Source of the DNA: Clostridium zeae
GTDB lineage: Bacteria; Bacillota; Clostridia; Clostridiales; Clostridiaceae
DNA length: 64,000 nt
Assembly: GCF_017312485.1 (NCBI RefSeq)
Contig: NZ_BMBA01000006.1
Coordinates: 1-64,000, forward strand
Direction of reading: 5' to 3'
Shown: positions 35,047-44,771 of the stretch, piece by piece
Position numbering within the stretch: the first letter of the stretch is position 1
Layout of the letters: every line of letters starts with the position of its first letter
Notes under the pieces: model-generated
The model's input: the letters and a program-made list of their open reading frames with translations, nothing else
Database searches by the model: none
What the model was told of the DNA's origin: nothing
Position numbers and translations under genes: made by a program

Positions 35047-35121
35047 TCTTATCCATTGACCTCATATTATTACCGCCCTTATAGTTTGAAAAAATATATC
35101 CCAAAAGCCAAATTTAAATCA

Positions 35122-37368
35122 CTATATTATATCTTCTAAAGCTTCATCTATATAAGGCAAAACAATAGTAAATGTTGTTCCTTCTCCTAGCACACTTTGA
35201 ATTTCTATTTTCCCACGATGCTCTTTTATAATGTTGAAGCATGCATTAAGACCTAATCCAGTGCCATTTTTCTTTGTAGAATAAAAAGGTGTGCCTATCT
35301 TTTTAACCATGTCTTTTGGTATTCCATTACCATTATCAGATATTTTTATAAATATCTCATTTGAACCTATCCTAAGCCCACTACTGATACGTAAAACTGG
35401 GCAATTAACTTCTACCATAGCTTCTACTGCATTTTTGCATATATTAAGTATTACTTGTCTAATTTGAGTTTCATCACAAAGTATATACCTTTCATCGTAA
35501 TCAAGATCAAGTACCAAATCTATTCCTTCTAATAAAGATGAAGTTTCAATTATACCTTTCATTGATAGTATCAGGTCATTAAAAGAGACTTCTAAAAGGT
35601 CTGTTTCTCTTGGCTTAGATAAACTTAAAAAATCAGTTATTATTCTATTCACTTCATCGGTACTAGTATTTATCCTTTTGGCGTATTCTTTTATTCTTAA
35701 ATCTTCTGAATAAAGGTTAATCAATTGGCTGTTACCTTTTATAGTAGTTAAAAAATTTCTAGTTTCGTGAACTATAGTAGCTCCCAGTTGTCCTAAAAGT
35801 GCTAGTTTTTCTTGATTAATTAATTTTTGTTGTTTTTCTTTTTTCTCGGTTAAATCATGTACAATTGAAATTGCACCAATTTTCTCGTTATCAATATTAA
35901 GTATGGGTGAACATGTTCCTGATAATTGCTTACTTAAACCATCTGCAGTTGTTAAATAGCCTTCATAATCTTTATTAACATCTTTTTCTTGATTTAGTAC
36001 TAAGGAACCTTTAGATTCTATAAAACCTATATCTTTCCTTAATTCATCATAGCTCATTCCAATTAAATCTATATCGCATCTATCTATAATTTCTAAATAA
36101 GAATTGTTGCAAGCAGTAATTTTATTATCTCCATCTAAAATTATTATTGGAACCGCTATAGAATTTAATATTGTCTTAGTTTGTAAATGCAAATTATCTA
36201 TTTCTTGTTCCTTTTTTATATCATTAATTAAAGCAAGCGCACCATTTCTTATCTTATAAACATTTACAAGTACTTTTACAGGCTTTCCCTCTCCATCTAT
36301 ATAAGTCCTTACTATATTTTGAGTTTTTCCATCTTTCTTGTATACCTTATCAAGCAGCGTATCTTCGTCTTCATTACCAAGTCTAGGTATAACATTCAAT
36401 AATTCCTTATTATTTAACCCTATTATTGAACTTTTTGCATGCCTAGATAATTCTTCAAACTTGTCATTTGCAAAGTCTACCTTATTGCTACTATCATATG
36501 TATATATAGCAATAGGAATATCATTAAGAATATCTTCTAAACGTTGCTTGCTCTCTATAAGCTTAGCATATGGGTATCTTATCATACTGGCAAAAACCGC
36601 CTTATATAGGAAGTAATAACTTCCTATTTTAAACAAGTATGCTAGCACTAGATAAAATGAATTCTTATTATTAAATGATATATAACAAAGTTCTGAAGGA
36701 ATTAACATAATAACAGAAAGAAAGATATACATAAACCTCACAAAATGAGCTTCTTCAATTCGAGATCTTAATTTATTCAATGTAATAATAACTATGGTTA
36801 TTATTAAGAATTCCAACATAATTCTAAAATCAGTATTTCCTTTTTCATTATATAGCTGTGGAATCCACTTATATGTTAATTTTGATAAATAGCATATAAT
36901 CACTATTATAATACCAGTTAAACTAAGCATCTTATACTTACTATTCTTTAAAGAAAAGGGTTTAAAGGAAAATATCATTAATGTTACAACTTGAATTAAT
37001 CGTGCCAATAGCCCAAGTAGTATAGGTAACTGCCCATTAGCTATATCATTTAAAAGTATGTATTTATAGTAGTGTACATGTAATAAATCCAAAATAGATA
37101 CAGTTAAAAAACCAAAACCTAAAACTTTATTTACTTCATTATCTACTTCACTTTGATACCAAACAATTAAAAATGTAGTAACTCCGATGATAATACTTAT
37201 TAACTCCAATACTGTGTGTATTAATTCTTCATTAGCGTCCCAATACCATCTGCATATTATAAAAGCTACAAGTAGTGCAGATAATATTGAATATATACAT
37301 GTAAAAAATATCTTCTTATATGGCAAATAATTTTTAGTGTCATATGTTTTTTCCATGTTAGCTTCCAT
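35122..37368 (-). CDS. Orphan sensor histidine kinase, MASE3-PAS-PAS-HisKA-HATPase
   Basis: 748 aa, chosen ATG eight bases after AAGGGG. About eight membrane spans in residues 15-260, of the MASE3 type (YPYAKLIESKQRLEDILNDI follows the last span). Two PAS domains come next (about 275-385 and 395-510). The phospho-acceptor His lies in LGATIVHETRNFLTTIKG near residue 545. ATPase boxes are ICKNAVEAM (N), DNGNGIP (G1) and GTGLGL (G2). No response regulator gene adjoins it. This architecture is that of clostridial and Bacillus kinases that feed phosphate to Spo0A, so a role in starting sporulation is a fair inference but unproven. Confidence 0.9.
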   Translation of the reverse strand: MEANMEKTYDTKNYLPYKKIFFTCIYSILSALLVAFIICRWYWDANEELIHTVLELISIIIGVTTFLIVWYQSEVDNEVNKVLGFGFLTVSILDLLHVHYYKYILLNDIANGQLPILLGLLARLIQVVTLMIFSFKPFSLKNSKYKMLSLTGIIIVIICYLSKLTYKWIPQLYNEKGNTDFRIMLEFLIITIVIITLNKLRSRIEEAHFVRFMYIFLSVIMLIPSELCYISFNNKNSFYLVLAYLFKIGSYYFLYKAVFASMIRYPYAKLIESKQRLEDILNDIPIAIYTYDSSNKVDFANDKFEELSRHAKSSIIGLNNKELLNVIPRLGNEDEDTLLDKVYKKDGKTQNIVRTYIDGEGKPVKVLVNVYKIRNGALALINDIKKEQEIDNLHLQTKTILNSIAVPIIILDGDNKITACNNSYLEIIDRCDIDLIGMSYDELRKDIGFIESKGSLVLNQEKDVNKDYEGYLTTADGLSKQLSGTCSPILNIDNEKIGAISIVHDLTEKKEKQQKLINQEKLALLGQLGATIVHETRNFLTTIKGNSQLINLYSEDLRIKEYAKRINTSTDEVNRIITDFLSLSKPRETDLLEVSFNDLILSMKGIIETSSLLEGIDLVLDLDYDERYILCDETQIRQVILNICKNAVEAMVEVNCPVLRISSGLRIGSNEIFIKISDNGNGIPKDMVKKIGTPFYSTKKNGTGLGLNACFNIIKEHRGKIEIQSVLGEGTTFTIVLPYIDEALEDII

Positions 37369-37564
37369 AATCAATACCCCTTTAAATCCCGCGGATTAAT
37401 ATCAATTTATATGAATCTATTGAAAATTATACCATATTTTTCATCATAATATATGTGATTTTTATAAAAATGTTAATTTTGTAACATAATTTTTTAGTGC
37501 TTTTTCTTCATTATTTGCTATTATTTTTATAAGTTCTTTAATCTGTAGAGAAGATAACTTTGTT

Positions 37565-37712
37565 ACATGTAAAAAGCTCACTAAAGCAACTATCTTCAGT
37601 GAACTTTTTTTCAAATCTGCCTTTCCAAATGTATATGAGGAAACTTACGGGCAGACAAGTTTTACTTTTTACTGTATTCCCAAGAAGCTATGCTAAGCAC
37701 TTAATTTACTAG
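37565..37712. repeat. Family B interspersed repeat with degenerate A end
   Basis: Hairpin AGCTCACTAAAG / CTTCAGTGAACTTTTTTT, then CAAATCTGCCTTTCCAAATG, TATATGAGGAAACTTACGGG, CAGACAAGTTTTACTTTTTA, CTGTATTCCCAAGAAGCTAT, GCTAAGCACTTAATTTA. The last block resembles a family A end. Confidence 0.75.
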
Positions 37713-37717
37713 ATTTA

Positions 37718-40150
37718 TTACTGTCCATCCTTATCATCTTCTTGTAGCAATTTAAGAAATTCTTCAACAATATACGGATCAAACTGAGTAGAAGAACATC
37801 TTTTAAGTTCCTCAATTGCATAGCTCATGTCTTTGGCCGATTTATACTCTCTCTTATGTGTCATAACATCAAAGGAATCAACCACATTAATAATCCTAGC
37901 AAGTAATGGTATCTCTTGCCCCTTCAAGCCATTAGGATAGCCAGTTCCATCATATCTTTCATGATGGGATAAAACCTCATCAGCTATATGAGATAGTTCT
38001 GGAGTTGACTTGGCTATTCTATATCCAATCTCTGTATGAGATTTCATAACCACCCACTCTTCAGCTGTAAGCTTTGCTGGTTTTAACAAAATTTGTTCTG
38101 GTATACCTATCTTTCCGATATCATGTAACAGTCCTAAAAGCTCTAATTCATCTAGCTTATCTTGAGGCAATCCCATTCTTCTACCTAGCCTAAAACTCAT
38201 GTTCTTAATTCTCATAGTATGCTCTTCTGTTTCACTATGCTTTTCATGCAAGGTTCTAAGCAGAGAACTAGTAATGGCATTTCTTGTACTTTTCTTTTCT
38301 ATAAGCTTATTTCTATACATTCTTTTTTCTGCTATACTCATTACAGTTTCTGAATCTCGATTTTCATTATCCTTTTCAGCATAGCCTAAGGCAATACTAA
38401 TACTTATAGGAAAATCTTTTATACTATCACATGCGTCCTTAATCTTTGTAATCAGATTCTCTACGTAGTCTTTTTCTCTATCTTTGATTAATATTATAAA
38501 TTCATCTCCACTCCACCTGGAAACTATATCTTTATTATCACAAATCTTCTTCATCTCATTACTTACATTATATATCAGTTTGTCTCCCATCTTATGGCCT
38601 AAAGCATCATTGATTAGCTTTAATCCATTTACATCTCCCATAATTATAAAATATGAGCTAGACATATCTTTATCAAGTATTTGGAATTGCTTTTCCATGT
38701 ATGCTCTATTATTTAAACCAGTTAATCTATCAGAATAACTCAAGAACAAAATTTCTTCTTCATATCTTTTTCTCTCTGTTATGTCCATTGCTACACTTAA
38801 AATTCTAGTTGGTTTTCCACTATCATCTCTGCTTACTATTCTGCCTCTTTCTGAAACCCATATTATTTCTCCTGTAGCTTTAATCATCTTGTAGGTTATC
38901 TCAAAAACCTCAGCATTATTATTAAGTATGTTTGTATAGTTATTACTGAAGTATTCAATAAATTCTGGATGAATTTTTGAAAAATGCTCATAAAACAATC
39001 CACTTTCATCCTTTGAAGTATACCCTAACTCTTGTTTCCATTCTTTATTTATATACAATCTATTAGCTCCTAAATCTAAATCCAAATATCCATCTTTGGT
39101 AGCCGCCATTATAAGTCTAAATCTTTCATCCATCTCCTTGACATCATTATTAGCAACTGCTAATTCAGCTACCATATTACTAGTAGACTCAGCTATTTTA
39201 CTTAATTCATCATTACCTGCCAATATAAGTCTTAAGCTTACGTCTTTCGTCTTTCTGACTTTTTCAATAAAATCATCTAGTAATTTTAATCTTTTTAAGA
39301 CATATTTATCTAGAATGAGGTTATTTAGAACTAAAATCATGAACAAGGCTACTATATATAGTGATCCAAATATCTTAAGATATTTTATTGCAAGAATATG
39401 AGCCTCTCTTTCAATAGACATTGATATGAGTATGCTGCTTTCTTGATTTATATCTTTTGTATTTCTAGAGGCATTTATATTGTCATAGCTTCTACTAATT
39501 GAAATTTCACTTAATGAATGGCTATTTCCAGGCAAGCCTTCAAATGTTACATTAGCTTTGCTAGTTTCATTTATATAGTTCATCAAATCTTTGTCAACGT
39601 ATCGTCCCATTACTAATGTTCCATTACTTCTAGCTTTCTCATCAGATGTAGTAATTTGAGCTTCTGATATTATAAATAACTTATCATATGCATAGATTGT
39701 CCCAGTATCAGCATCTATCTTATCCGGATTAAAAAACTTCTTGTATCTTATATTAGTTATTTTATCTATTAAGATATTTTTTTCTCTATCCTTAACATCA
39801 CCATCTATTTCATAGAAAATTTTATTGTTTTTATCAAGAAATATTATAAAACTCAAATTAAGCTGTTGAAGGGTCTGATTTACCAAATTACTTTTAATAT
39901 ATTCTTCATTCTTATCAAACATAAAATTATATGTATCATCCCAGTGCGACCAGTCTAAAGACGTTCTCTTGAGCCCTTGCTCTTCTCTATCAATTATTGA
40001 GTCAAAAGTTCGAAAAGAGTTATTAACACCTGTATCTTCTATATTAGCTATAAATCTAAAAAAAACTAAATAGGATATGAAAATTGTAATAGCAACAAAA
40101 AGTAAAAAACTCACTGTAGATATAAATAACGTTTTCAATTTTACACTCAT
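37718..40150 (-). CDS. CHASE4-PAS-GGDEF-HD-GYP cyclic-di-GMP signalling protein
   Basis: 810 aa. Membrane helix at 8-30, extracytoplasmic CHASE4 domain (about 55-245, with LDWSHWDDTYNF), second helix at ~258-278, linker (HAMP-like), PAS domain (~340-460, WVSERGRIVSRDDSGKPTRI at its end). The GGDEF domain (~465-615) has signature SGDEF in place of GGDEF. The HD-GYP domain (~620-805) is intact: LLHDIGKIGIP, HHERYDGTGYP. It can be expected to hydrolyse c-di-GMP through HD-GYP; cyclase activity is doubtful with Ser for the first Gly. Transcribed alone; the ligand of CHASE4 is unknown. Confidence 0.92.
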   Translation of the reverse strand: MSVKLKTLFISTVSFLLFVAITIFISYLVFFRFIANIEDTGVNNSFRTFDSIIDREEQGLKRTSLDWSHWDDTYNFMFDKNEEYIKSNLVNQTLQQLNLSFIIFLDKNNKIFYEIDGDVKDREKNILIDKITNIRYKKFFNPDKIDADTGTIYAYDKLFIISEAQITTSDEKARSNGTLVMGRYVDKDLMNYINETSKANVTFEGLPGNSHSLSEISISRSYDNINASRNTKDINQESSILISMSIEREAHILAIKYLKIFGSLYIVALFMILVLNNLILDKYVLKRLKLLDDFIEKVRKTKDVSLRLILAGNDELSKIAESTSNMVAELAVANNDVKEMDERFRLIMAATKDGYLDLDLGANRLYINKEWKQELGYTSKDESGLFYEHFSKIHPEFIEYFSNNYTNILNNNAEVFEITYKMIKATGEIIWVSERGRIVSRDDSGKPTRILSVAMDITERKRYEEEILFLSYSDRLTGLNNRAYMEKQFQILDKDMSSSYFIIMGDVNGLKLINDALGHKMGDKLIYNVSNEMKKICDNKDIVSRWSGDEFIILIKDREKDYVENLITKIKDACDSIKDFPISISIALGYAEKDNENRDSETVMSIAEKRMYRNKLIEKKSTRNAITSSLLRTLHEKHSETEEHTMRIKNMSFRLGRRMGLPQDKLDELELLGLLHDIGKIGIPEQILLKPAKLTAEEWVVMKSHTEIGYRIAKSTPELSHIADEVLSHHERYDGTGYPNGLKGQEIPLLARIINVVDSFDVMTHKREYKSAKDMSYAIEELKRCSSTQFDPYIVEEFLKLLQEDDKDGQ

Positions 40151-40465
40151 ATGTATCTTCTCCTATTACAGCCTATAATTATGGCAACTTCATCTGTTAT
40201 CGAAACAAGTATTATATTAACATTATATATCATTTATTAAATGAAGTCTTTTATTATAGTAAATAATAAACCAAATTAATATCACATAAATTATTTAATA
40301 ATAACTTTTCATAAAATAATTGCATAAAATTTCCTTTGAGTATATGAGACGGCTTAATAAATTAATATTATTTAAACAATCTCAAAGGGTATCTAGTTAT
40401 AATAAATTTATATTATAATGGATTTACTAAGAAGTTGTTACTGGAACATTGGAGGAAATGCAAAA
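40151..40465. other. Divergent upstream region of the c-di-GMP protein and the DUF1284 gene
   Basis: AT-rich intergenic DNA carrying ribosome binding sites for both genes (minus-strand AGGAGA near 40160; plus-strand GGAGG at 40451-40455). No repeat or structured RNA recognised. Confidence 0.4.
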
Positions 40466-40870
40466 ATGATTTACCTTAGACCACACCACGGACTTTGTAT
40501 ACATCACTTTATAGGAAAAGGATATAGCGATGACTTTATCTATAATATGAAGAATATAATAAATATACTCGAAGATAATAGTAATCCTAAGATCATGTTA
40601 GTATCTGGTGGAGATGAGATTTGTAGTTTTTGTCCTAATAATAGAAATGGTAGTTGTTTATCTGGTCAAAAACCTGATTACTATGACATTGTTTGCCTTG
40701 AATTATGTGATTTAAATTTTGGGGACACTCTATATTGGCAAGATTTTAAGAAAAGAATACAAACTTCAATATTGGAACCTAAAAAACTTAACCAAGTTTG
40801 CATAAATTGCGAATGGCTTTATATTTGCGAAAACCTTCATAATGAATCTGTAATTTTTCCTAAAGAGTAG
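40466..40870 (+). CDS. DUF1284 protein
   Basis: 134 aa from the ATG with GGAGG ten bases before it; a longer frame begins 16 codons upstream without support. The N-terminus MIYLRPHHGLCIHHFIGKGY is the DUF1284 hallmark. Cysteines are conserved in style: CSFCPNNRNGSC, two isolated Cys, then CINCEWLYIC, which could bind an iron-sulfur cluster or zinc. The function of the family is unknown. A family B hairpin follows the stop codon within three bases and probably serves as its terminator. Confidence 0.85.
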   Translation: MIYLRPHHGLCIHHFIGKGYSDDFIYNMKNIINILEDNSNPKIMLVSGGDEICSFCPNNRNGSCLSGQKPDYYDIVCLELCDLNFGDTLYWQDFKKRIQTSILEPKKLNQVCINCEWLYICENLHNESVIFPKE

Positions 40871-40955
40871 AAAAGTCACTGAAGCTACCTTCAGTGACTT
40901 TTCTATGCATCTACCTTTCCGAATATTCACTAGGGAACTTATGGAATAATAAGCT
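40871..40955 (+). repeat. Family B repeat acting as terminator of the DUF1284 gene
   Basis: AAAAGTCACTGAAG and CTTCAGTGACTTTT form a perfect stem around CTAC and are followed by CTATGCATCTACCTTTCCGA, ATATTCACTAGGGAAC, the family B block. The hairpin starts within a few bases of the DUF1284 stop. Confidence 0.75.
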
Positions 40956-41005
40956 CTATTACAAAGTGGCACCTATTTATATAAATATGCTTTCTATTAA
41001 TATGC

Positions 41006-41929
41006 TTATTTTTTCACCTTATAAACTAAAAATATTCCATAGCATACTAATATCAACGCTATTAAAATTCTTAAATCGAAGATATTTTCACCTAAGAACA
41101 ATGCTGATAGTAATGTTCCAAATACAGGTATTAAAAAATTAAAAACGGATATTAAACCGACTTTATTATATGTTAGTAGTTGAGTCCATAATGCGAAAGC
41201 TACAGAAGATAATAAGGCCATATATATTAGAAGCGAAGTAGATTGAATAGTAAATCCTTGTAGCTTCCCTCCTAAAGTAAATCCTAATGCTGTTAATATA
41301 ACTCCACCTATGAACAACTGATAACCTGTGACTATGGATGGATCTGATTTTTGCGTTATTTTCTTTCCGTATATTGCAGATATTGCAAAAATAAATGTAG
41401 AAATCAGTATAAACCCTTCTCCTTTAAAAGAAAAAGCAGCTCCGTTACTTGATTGTCCATTGAGATTTACAATTATAACTCCAGCAAACCCAACAATACA
41501 ACCAACTACCTTATTAAAATTTAATCTATCATTCTTATAAATAAAATGAGCCAATAAAATACTTATAAAGGTACCTGTCCCATTTATAATAGCTCCTCTG
41601 ACCCCTGTAGTATATGACATGCCAATATAGAAAAATATATATTGAAGAGCTGTTTGTAAAAAACCAAGAGAGGCAACTTGTCCAAATTGTTTTTTACTAA
41701 AGTCAAATATATTTTTCTTCATTATTATGCTTAATATCAAAACAAAAGCTCCTGCCATTGTAAATCTATATCCTGCAAATGTTAGCTTTGAACCAACATC
41801 ATTTGCTCCTACATTAAATAAACTATACCCAATCTTTATGGATGGATATGCACTTCCCCATAAAATACAGCATAGAGTCGCTAGTAATATTATGTTTCTT
41901 CTATTTGTATAAAACCTACTTTTATCCAT
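41006..41929 (-). CDS. DMT-superfamily (EamA) permease
   Basis: 307 aa with ten predicted spans in two EamA repeats. First repeat: ILLATLCCILWGSAYPSIKI and GAIINGTGTFISILLAHFIY; second repeat: AISAIYGKKITQKSDPSIVT, FLIPVFGTLLSALFLGENIF. Members export amino acids or other metabolites; substrate unknown. Ribosome binding site AGGAGAATTTAA; upstream a divergent tetR gene begins 260 bases away, but no shared operator was identified. Confidence 0.9.
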   Translation of the reverse strand: MDKSRFYTNRRNIILLATLCCILWGSAYPSIKIGYSLFNVGANDVGSKLTFAGYRFTMAGAFVLILSIIMKKNIFDFSKKQFGQVASLGFLQTALQYIFFYIGMSYTTGVRGAIINGTGTFISILLAHFIYKNDRLNFNKVVGCIVGFAGVIIVNLNGQSSNGAAFSFKGEGFILISTFIFAISAIYGKKITQKSDPSIVTGYQLFIGGVILTALGFTLGGKLQGFTIQSTSLLIYMALLSSVAFALWTQLLTYNKVGLISVFNFLIPVFGTLLSALFLGENIFDLRILIALILVCYGIFLVYKVKK

Positions 41930-42189
41930 TTAAATTCTCCTATTAATTAGATTCCTTGCATTATTCATGTACATTCATCACTTAAATCTTTCGATAAAAG
42001 TACTAAAAAGACTCCATTAACTATATTATTAAATGTTTGAGGAAAAAACAATGATAATTGTACTTTTAATATCATTACATAAAAGTATAGAATTGAATCA
42101 TTAACTATAGTTTATTATAATATTATCTATAATCAGTCCATATTGATACACTACCTTGTTATGTATAACAACAGTTATAGGAGATTGAT

Positions 42190-42744
42190 ATGTCAGAATC
42201 ATTAATAACCAAAAAAGCTCTTGCTGTTTCTATTAAAGAATTAATGAAGACTATTCCACTATCTAAAATATCCATACAAGAAATTGCAGACAACTGCGGG
42301 TTAAATAGACAAACCTTCTATTATCATTTTAGAGATAAATTCGATCTTGTAAATTGGATTTATTATACTGAAGTCACAGAAAGTATAGCAAACTATAGAC
42401 ATTACGATAACTGGACTGACGGTATGTATAGAACTTTATGCTATCTATCTAAAAATAAGTCCTTTTATATTAATGCACTTAATACTCCTGGACAAAATGC
42501 TTTCGATAGTTATTTCTTCGAATTTAGTTATGAATTAATCATGGGGGTTGTTAATGATATATCCCTAGGGATGGAAGTGTCTGATACCAACAAAAAATTT
42601 ATCTGTGATTTTTATACCCATGCTTTTGTCGGCATAATAGTTCAATGGATTAAAGCTGGAATGAAGGAATCCTGCCAAACCTTAGTAGATCAAATTAAAA
42701 ATATCGTCGAAGGTAGTATGCTTGGAGCATTATCTAGATATTAA
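42190..42744 (+). CDS. TetR-family regulator (DhaS/YfiR-like)
   Basis: 184 aa. N-terminal HTH: TKKALAVSIKELMKTIPLSK, ISIQEIADNCGLNRQTFYYH and FRDKFDLVNWIYYTE, the form seen in the DhaS-like TetR group; C-terminal domain has YELIMGVVNDI and the end IVEGSMLGALSRY. Convergent with the oleate hydratase gene just downstream and divergent from the DMT permease, either of which could be its target. Ribosome binding site AGGAG. Confidence 0.9.
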   Translation: MSESLITKKALAVSIKELMKTIPLSKISIQEIADNCGLNRQTFYYHFRDKFDLVNWIYYTEVTESIANYRHYDNWTDGMYRTLCYLSKNKSFYINALNTPGQNAFDSYFFEFSYELIMGVVNDISLGMEVSDTNKKFICDFYTHAFVGIIVQWIKAGMKESCQTLVDQIKNIVEGSMLGALSRY

Positions 42745-42826
42745 AGCACCGTGTTGAAATTAAGTGGTTATACATCCGATGGTTTATAACCCCTTAACTT
42801 CAACAATACTCTTAAGCATAGTCTAA
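42745..42826. repeat. Family A interspersed repeat, ends only
   Basis: TAAAGCACCGTGTTGAAATT, AAGTGGTTATACATCCGATG, CCCCTTAACTTCAACAATAC, TCTTAAGCATAGTC: both A ends abutting, centre missing. It begins at the tetR stop codon. Confidence 0.8.
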
Positions 42827-42831
42827 TAATA

Positions 42832-42875
42832 AAGGTTTCCAAACTTTCTTTTTACAGACCGCTTGGAAACCTTAA
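42832..42875. terminator. Hairpin between tetR and the oleate hydratase gene
   Basis: AAGGTTTCCAA and TTGGAAACCTT form an 11-bp stem with a ~20-base loop between two convergent genes; weak T-rich flanks on both sides. Confidence 0.65.
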
Positions 42876-42882
42876 AATTAAA

Positions 42883-44541
42883 CTATTTCATAATCATTGA
42901 TTTAAGTGCCATAATCTCTTCACGCAAATTATCGTCTCTCATCATAACCATAGCTGAATTAAGAAGTACTCTAGCATCGTATTGCCCTTTATATATAGGA
43001 GTAACTTCCTTCTCTAAGTCTAGAAAACTATAAACAGCCATTTGTGCAGATCTTGCTGAGTAATCTACTGTAAATACAACATCGTCTGGTATTTCAGCAA
43101 ATTGGCCAAGAAAAGCTAAGTTAGTTGAACATTCTGGCACTACTTGTGGTCTATCCCCTTTTGATCTTGTTAAAAACTGACTAGTTATAAATGGCATTAT
43201 ACAAGGGATACAGATGGATGTGCTCATAATTTTTTCCATATCTTCTTTAAAATTAAGATGATATAAAAGTTCAGTTAATATTTCTTCCCCAGTACAGTCT
43301 ATCATTCTCTTCTTTACAAAATCCCCTTCATTATATGGGAATAAAGCATAACCCCAAAAAGCTTGCACATTATCTGGCTGATTTAGAAAATGAGGTTGAT
43401 TGTGTAATACTATTGACATAAACCAACCTGAGTCTTTAAAAGTCATAAGAGCACCTGTTCCTGGTTGATTTCCTGTATACTCTACTATTTTATTCACCAT
43501 TGTAGGATCTTTAAGGGTAACTGTGAAGGATTCCCACATTGATTCTTCTACTCTTTGGTTGAAGACCTGCGGTCTTCCGAACTCTGGTGATTCCTTAGCA
43601 ATCTTTTCCCAAAGCTCCCAGTCACCACCGACAGTTTTGTCATTTAATGTTGGAGCATTTGTCATAGAACCAAGACTAGCTCCTGCTGTTAAAGAACCAA
43701 TTGTTACAAAAACAAAGTCTCCATCTTCAACTATTATCCTGTCTTCTTTATTACCTTTTTTACAATCAATCCCTACAACAGTTTTTTTATCTTCTTCTGT
43801 TTTAAAATCTAAATTAGTAACTAAGCACTCATACTGAAAATCTACGCCTTGAGCCTTTAGCCACTGAGTCATAGGTAGTATTATCGAATCATATTGATTG
43901 TATGGTGTACGTCTTACTCCAGATAAATCACTAATCCTTGGCAGCTCATGGAAAAATCTATGAAGATATCTCTTAAATTCTACTGCACTGTGCCAAGGTT
44001 CAAATGCAAAGGTTGTAGTCCATTGATACCAGAAATTAGTTTTGAAAAATGATTCTGGAAAACATGATGTGATATCTTTAGTCCCCAAGGAGTCTTCTGA
44101 TTGCATTAATATATCTATTAATGCTAATCTATCCTCACGATTGAATCCAAGCTTTGATGATTCTAATATTTTCGCATCGTTATCTATTAGTCTAGCTTTT
44201 GATGATGTATGAATTTTTTTATTAAATGCTCTGAATTCATCCATTATTGAAACGTTAGGATCAGTTAGTGAAGGAATGCTTTCCATTATTCCAAAGATAC
44301 ATTCATATGCTTCTTCATCAAACATTCTTCCACCACGAATTATATAACCAGTTTCAGGATTGCCATTACCATCCATGCTCCCACCTGTTATACTGCTTTG
44401 TTCAAGTATATGGATATTCTTTGCTGGAACGTGTCCATCCCTAATTAGATATACCGCAGCAGAAAGAGATGCAATACCACCTCCAACTAAATAAGCCTGT
44501 ACTTTATCTACCTCTAATTGCCTGTCAAAATTAAACCTCAT
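42883..44541 (-). CDS. ohyA: Oleate hydratase (myosin-cross-reactive antigen family), FAD-dependent
   Basis: 552 aa, near the short end of this family. FAD-binding AYLVGGGIASLSAAVYLIRD at residues 16-35, ILEQSSITGGSMDG, then IIRGGRMFDEEAYECIFG. In many oleate hydratases the RGGR motif is followed by a catalytic Glu (RGGREME); here Met72-equivalent position is not Glu, although Glu76 and Glu77 are close. The family hydrates the cis-9 double bond of oleate to 10-hydroxystearate, a detoxifying step in Gram-positive bacteria. The start ATG follows AGAGAGGTTGATAAAAG. Single gene. Confidence 0.88.
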   Translation of the reverse strand: MRFNFDRQLEVDKVQAYLVGGGIASLSAAVYLIRDGHVPAKNIHILEQSSITGGSMDGNGNPETGYIIRGGRMFDEEAYECIFGIMESIPSLTDPNVSIMDEFRAFNKKIHTSSKARLIDNDAKILESSKLGFNREDRLALIDILMQSEDSLGTKDITSCFPESFFKTNFWYQWTTTFAFEPWHSAVEFKRYLHRFFHELPRISDLSGVRRTPYNQYDSIILPMTQWLKAQGVDFQYECLVTNLDFKTEEDKKTVVGIDCKKGNKEDRIIVEDGDFVFVTIGSLTAGASLGSMTNAPTLNDKTVGGDWELWEKIAKESPEFGRPQVFNQRVEESMWESFTVTLKDPTMVNKIVEYTGNQPGTGALMTFKDSGWFMSIVLHNQPHFLNQPDNVQAFWGYALFPYNEGDFVKKRMIDCTGEEILTELLYHLNFKEDMEKIMSTSICIPCIMPFITSQFLTRSKGDRPQVVPECSTNLAFLGQFAEIPDDVVFTVDYSARSAQMAVYSFLDLEKEVTPIYKGQYDARVLLNSAMVMMRDDNLREEIMALKSMIMK

Positions 44542-44602
44542 CTTTTATCAACCTCTCTTTATACCATTTTTTATAAGTGTACTTAACTTACTTTTTAGGT
44601 GT

Positions 44603-44674
44603 ATATATGTACCACTTCTCTTACAAGAATCTCTGAGAGTTTTGAAAACATACTTCAGACTTAATTGGTACATC
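44603..44674. repeat. Family C interspersed repeat, short
   Basis: Arms ATGTACCACTT and AATTGGTACAT enclose CTCTTACAAGAATCTCTGAG, AGTTTTGAAAACATACTTCA and GACTT, a shortened family C core. Confidence 0.65.
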
Positions 44675-44727
44675 TTTAATATAATTCTTATTAAAAAGAT
44701 GTTGAATAATCAGTTTTCAAGGTTTGT

Positions 44728-44771
44728 CTAAAAAACATACACACTTTTAAAAGTGTCTGTTTTTTAGACAC
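44728..44771. terminator. Long hairpin with T-rich arms
   Basis: GTCTAAAAAACA..ACACTTT pairs with AAAGTGT..TGTTTTTTAGAC. It looks like a terminator for transcription in either direction but is 190 bases from the nearest minus-strand start and has no gene ending beside it. Confidence 0.5.
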
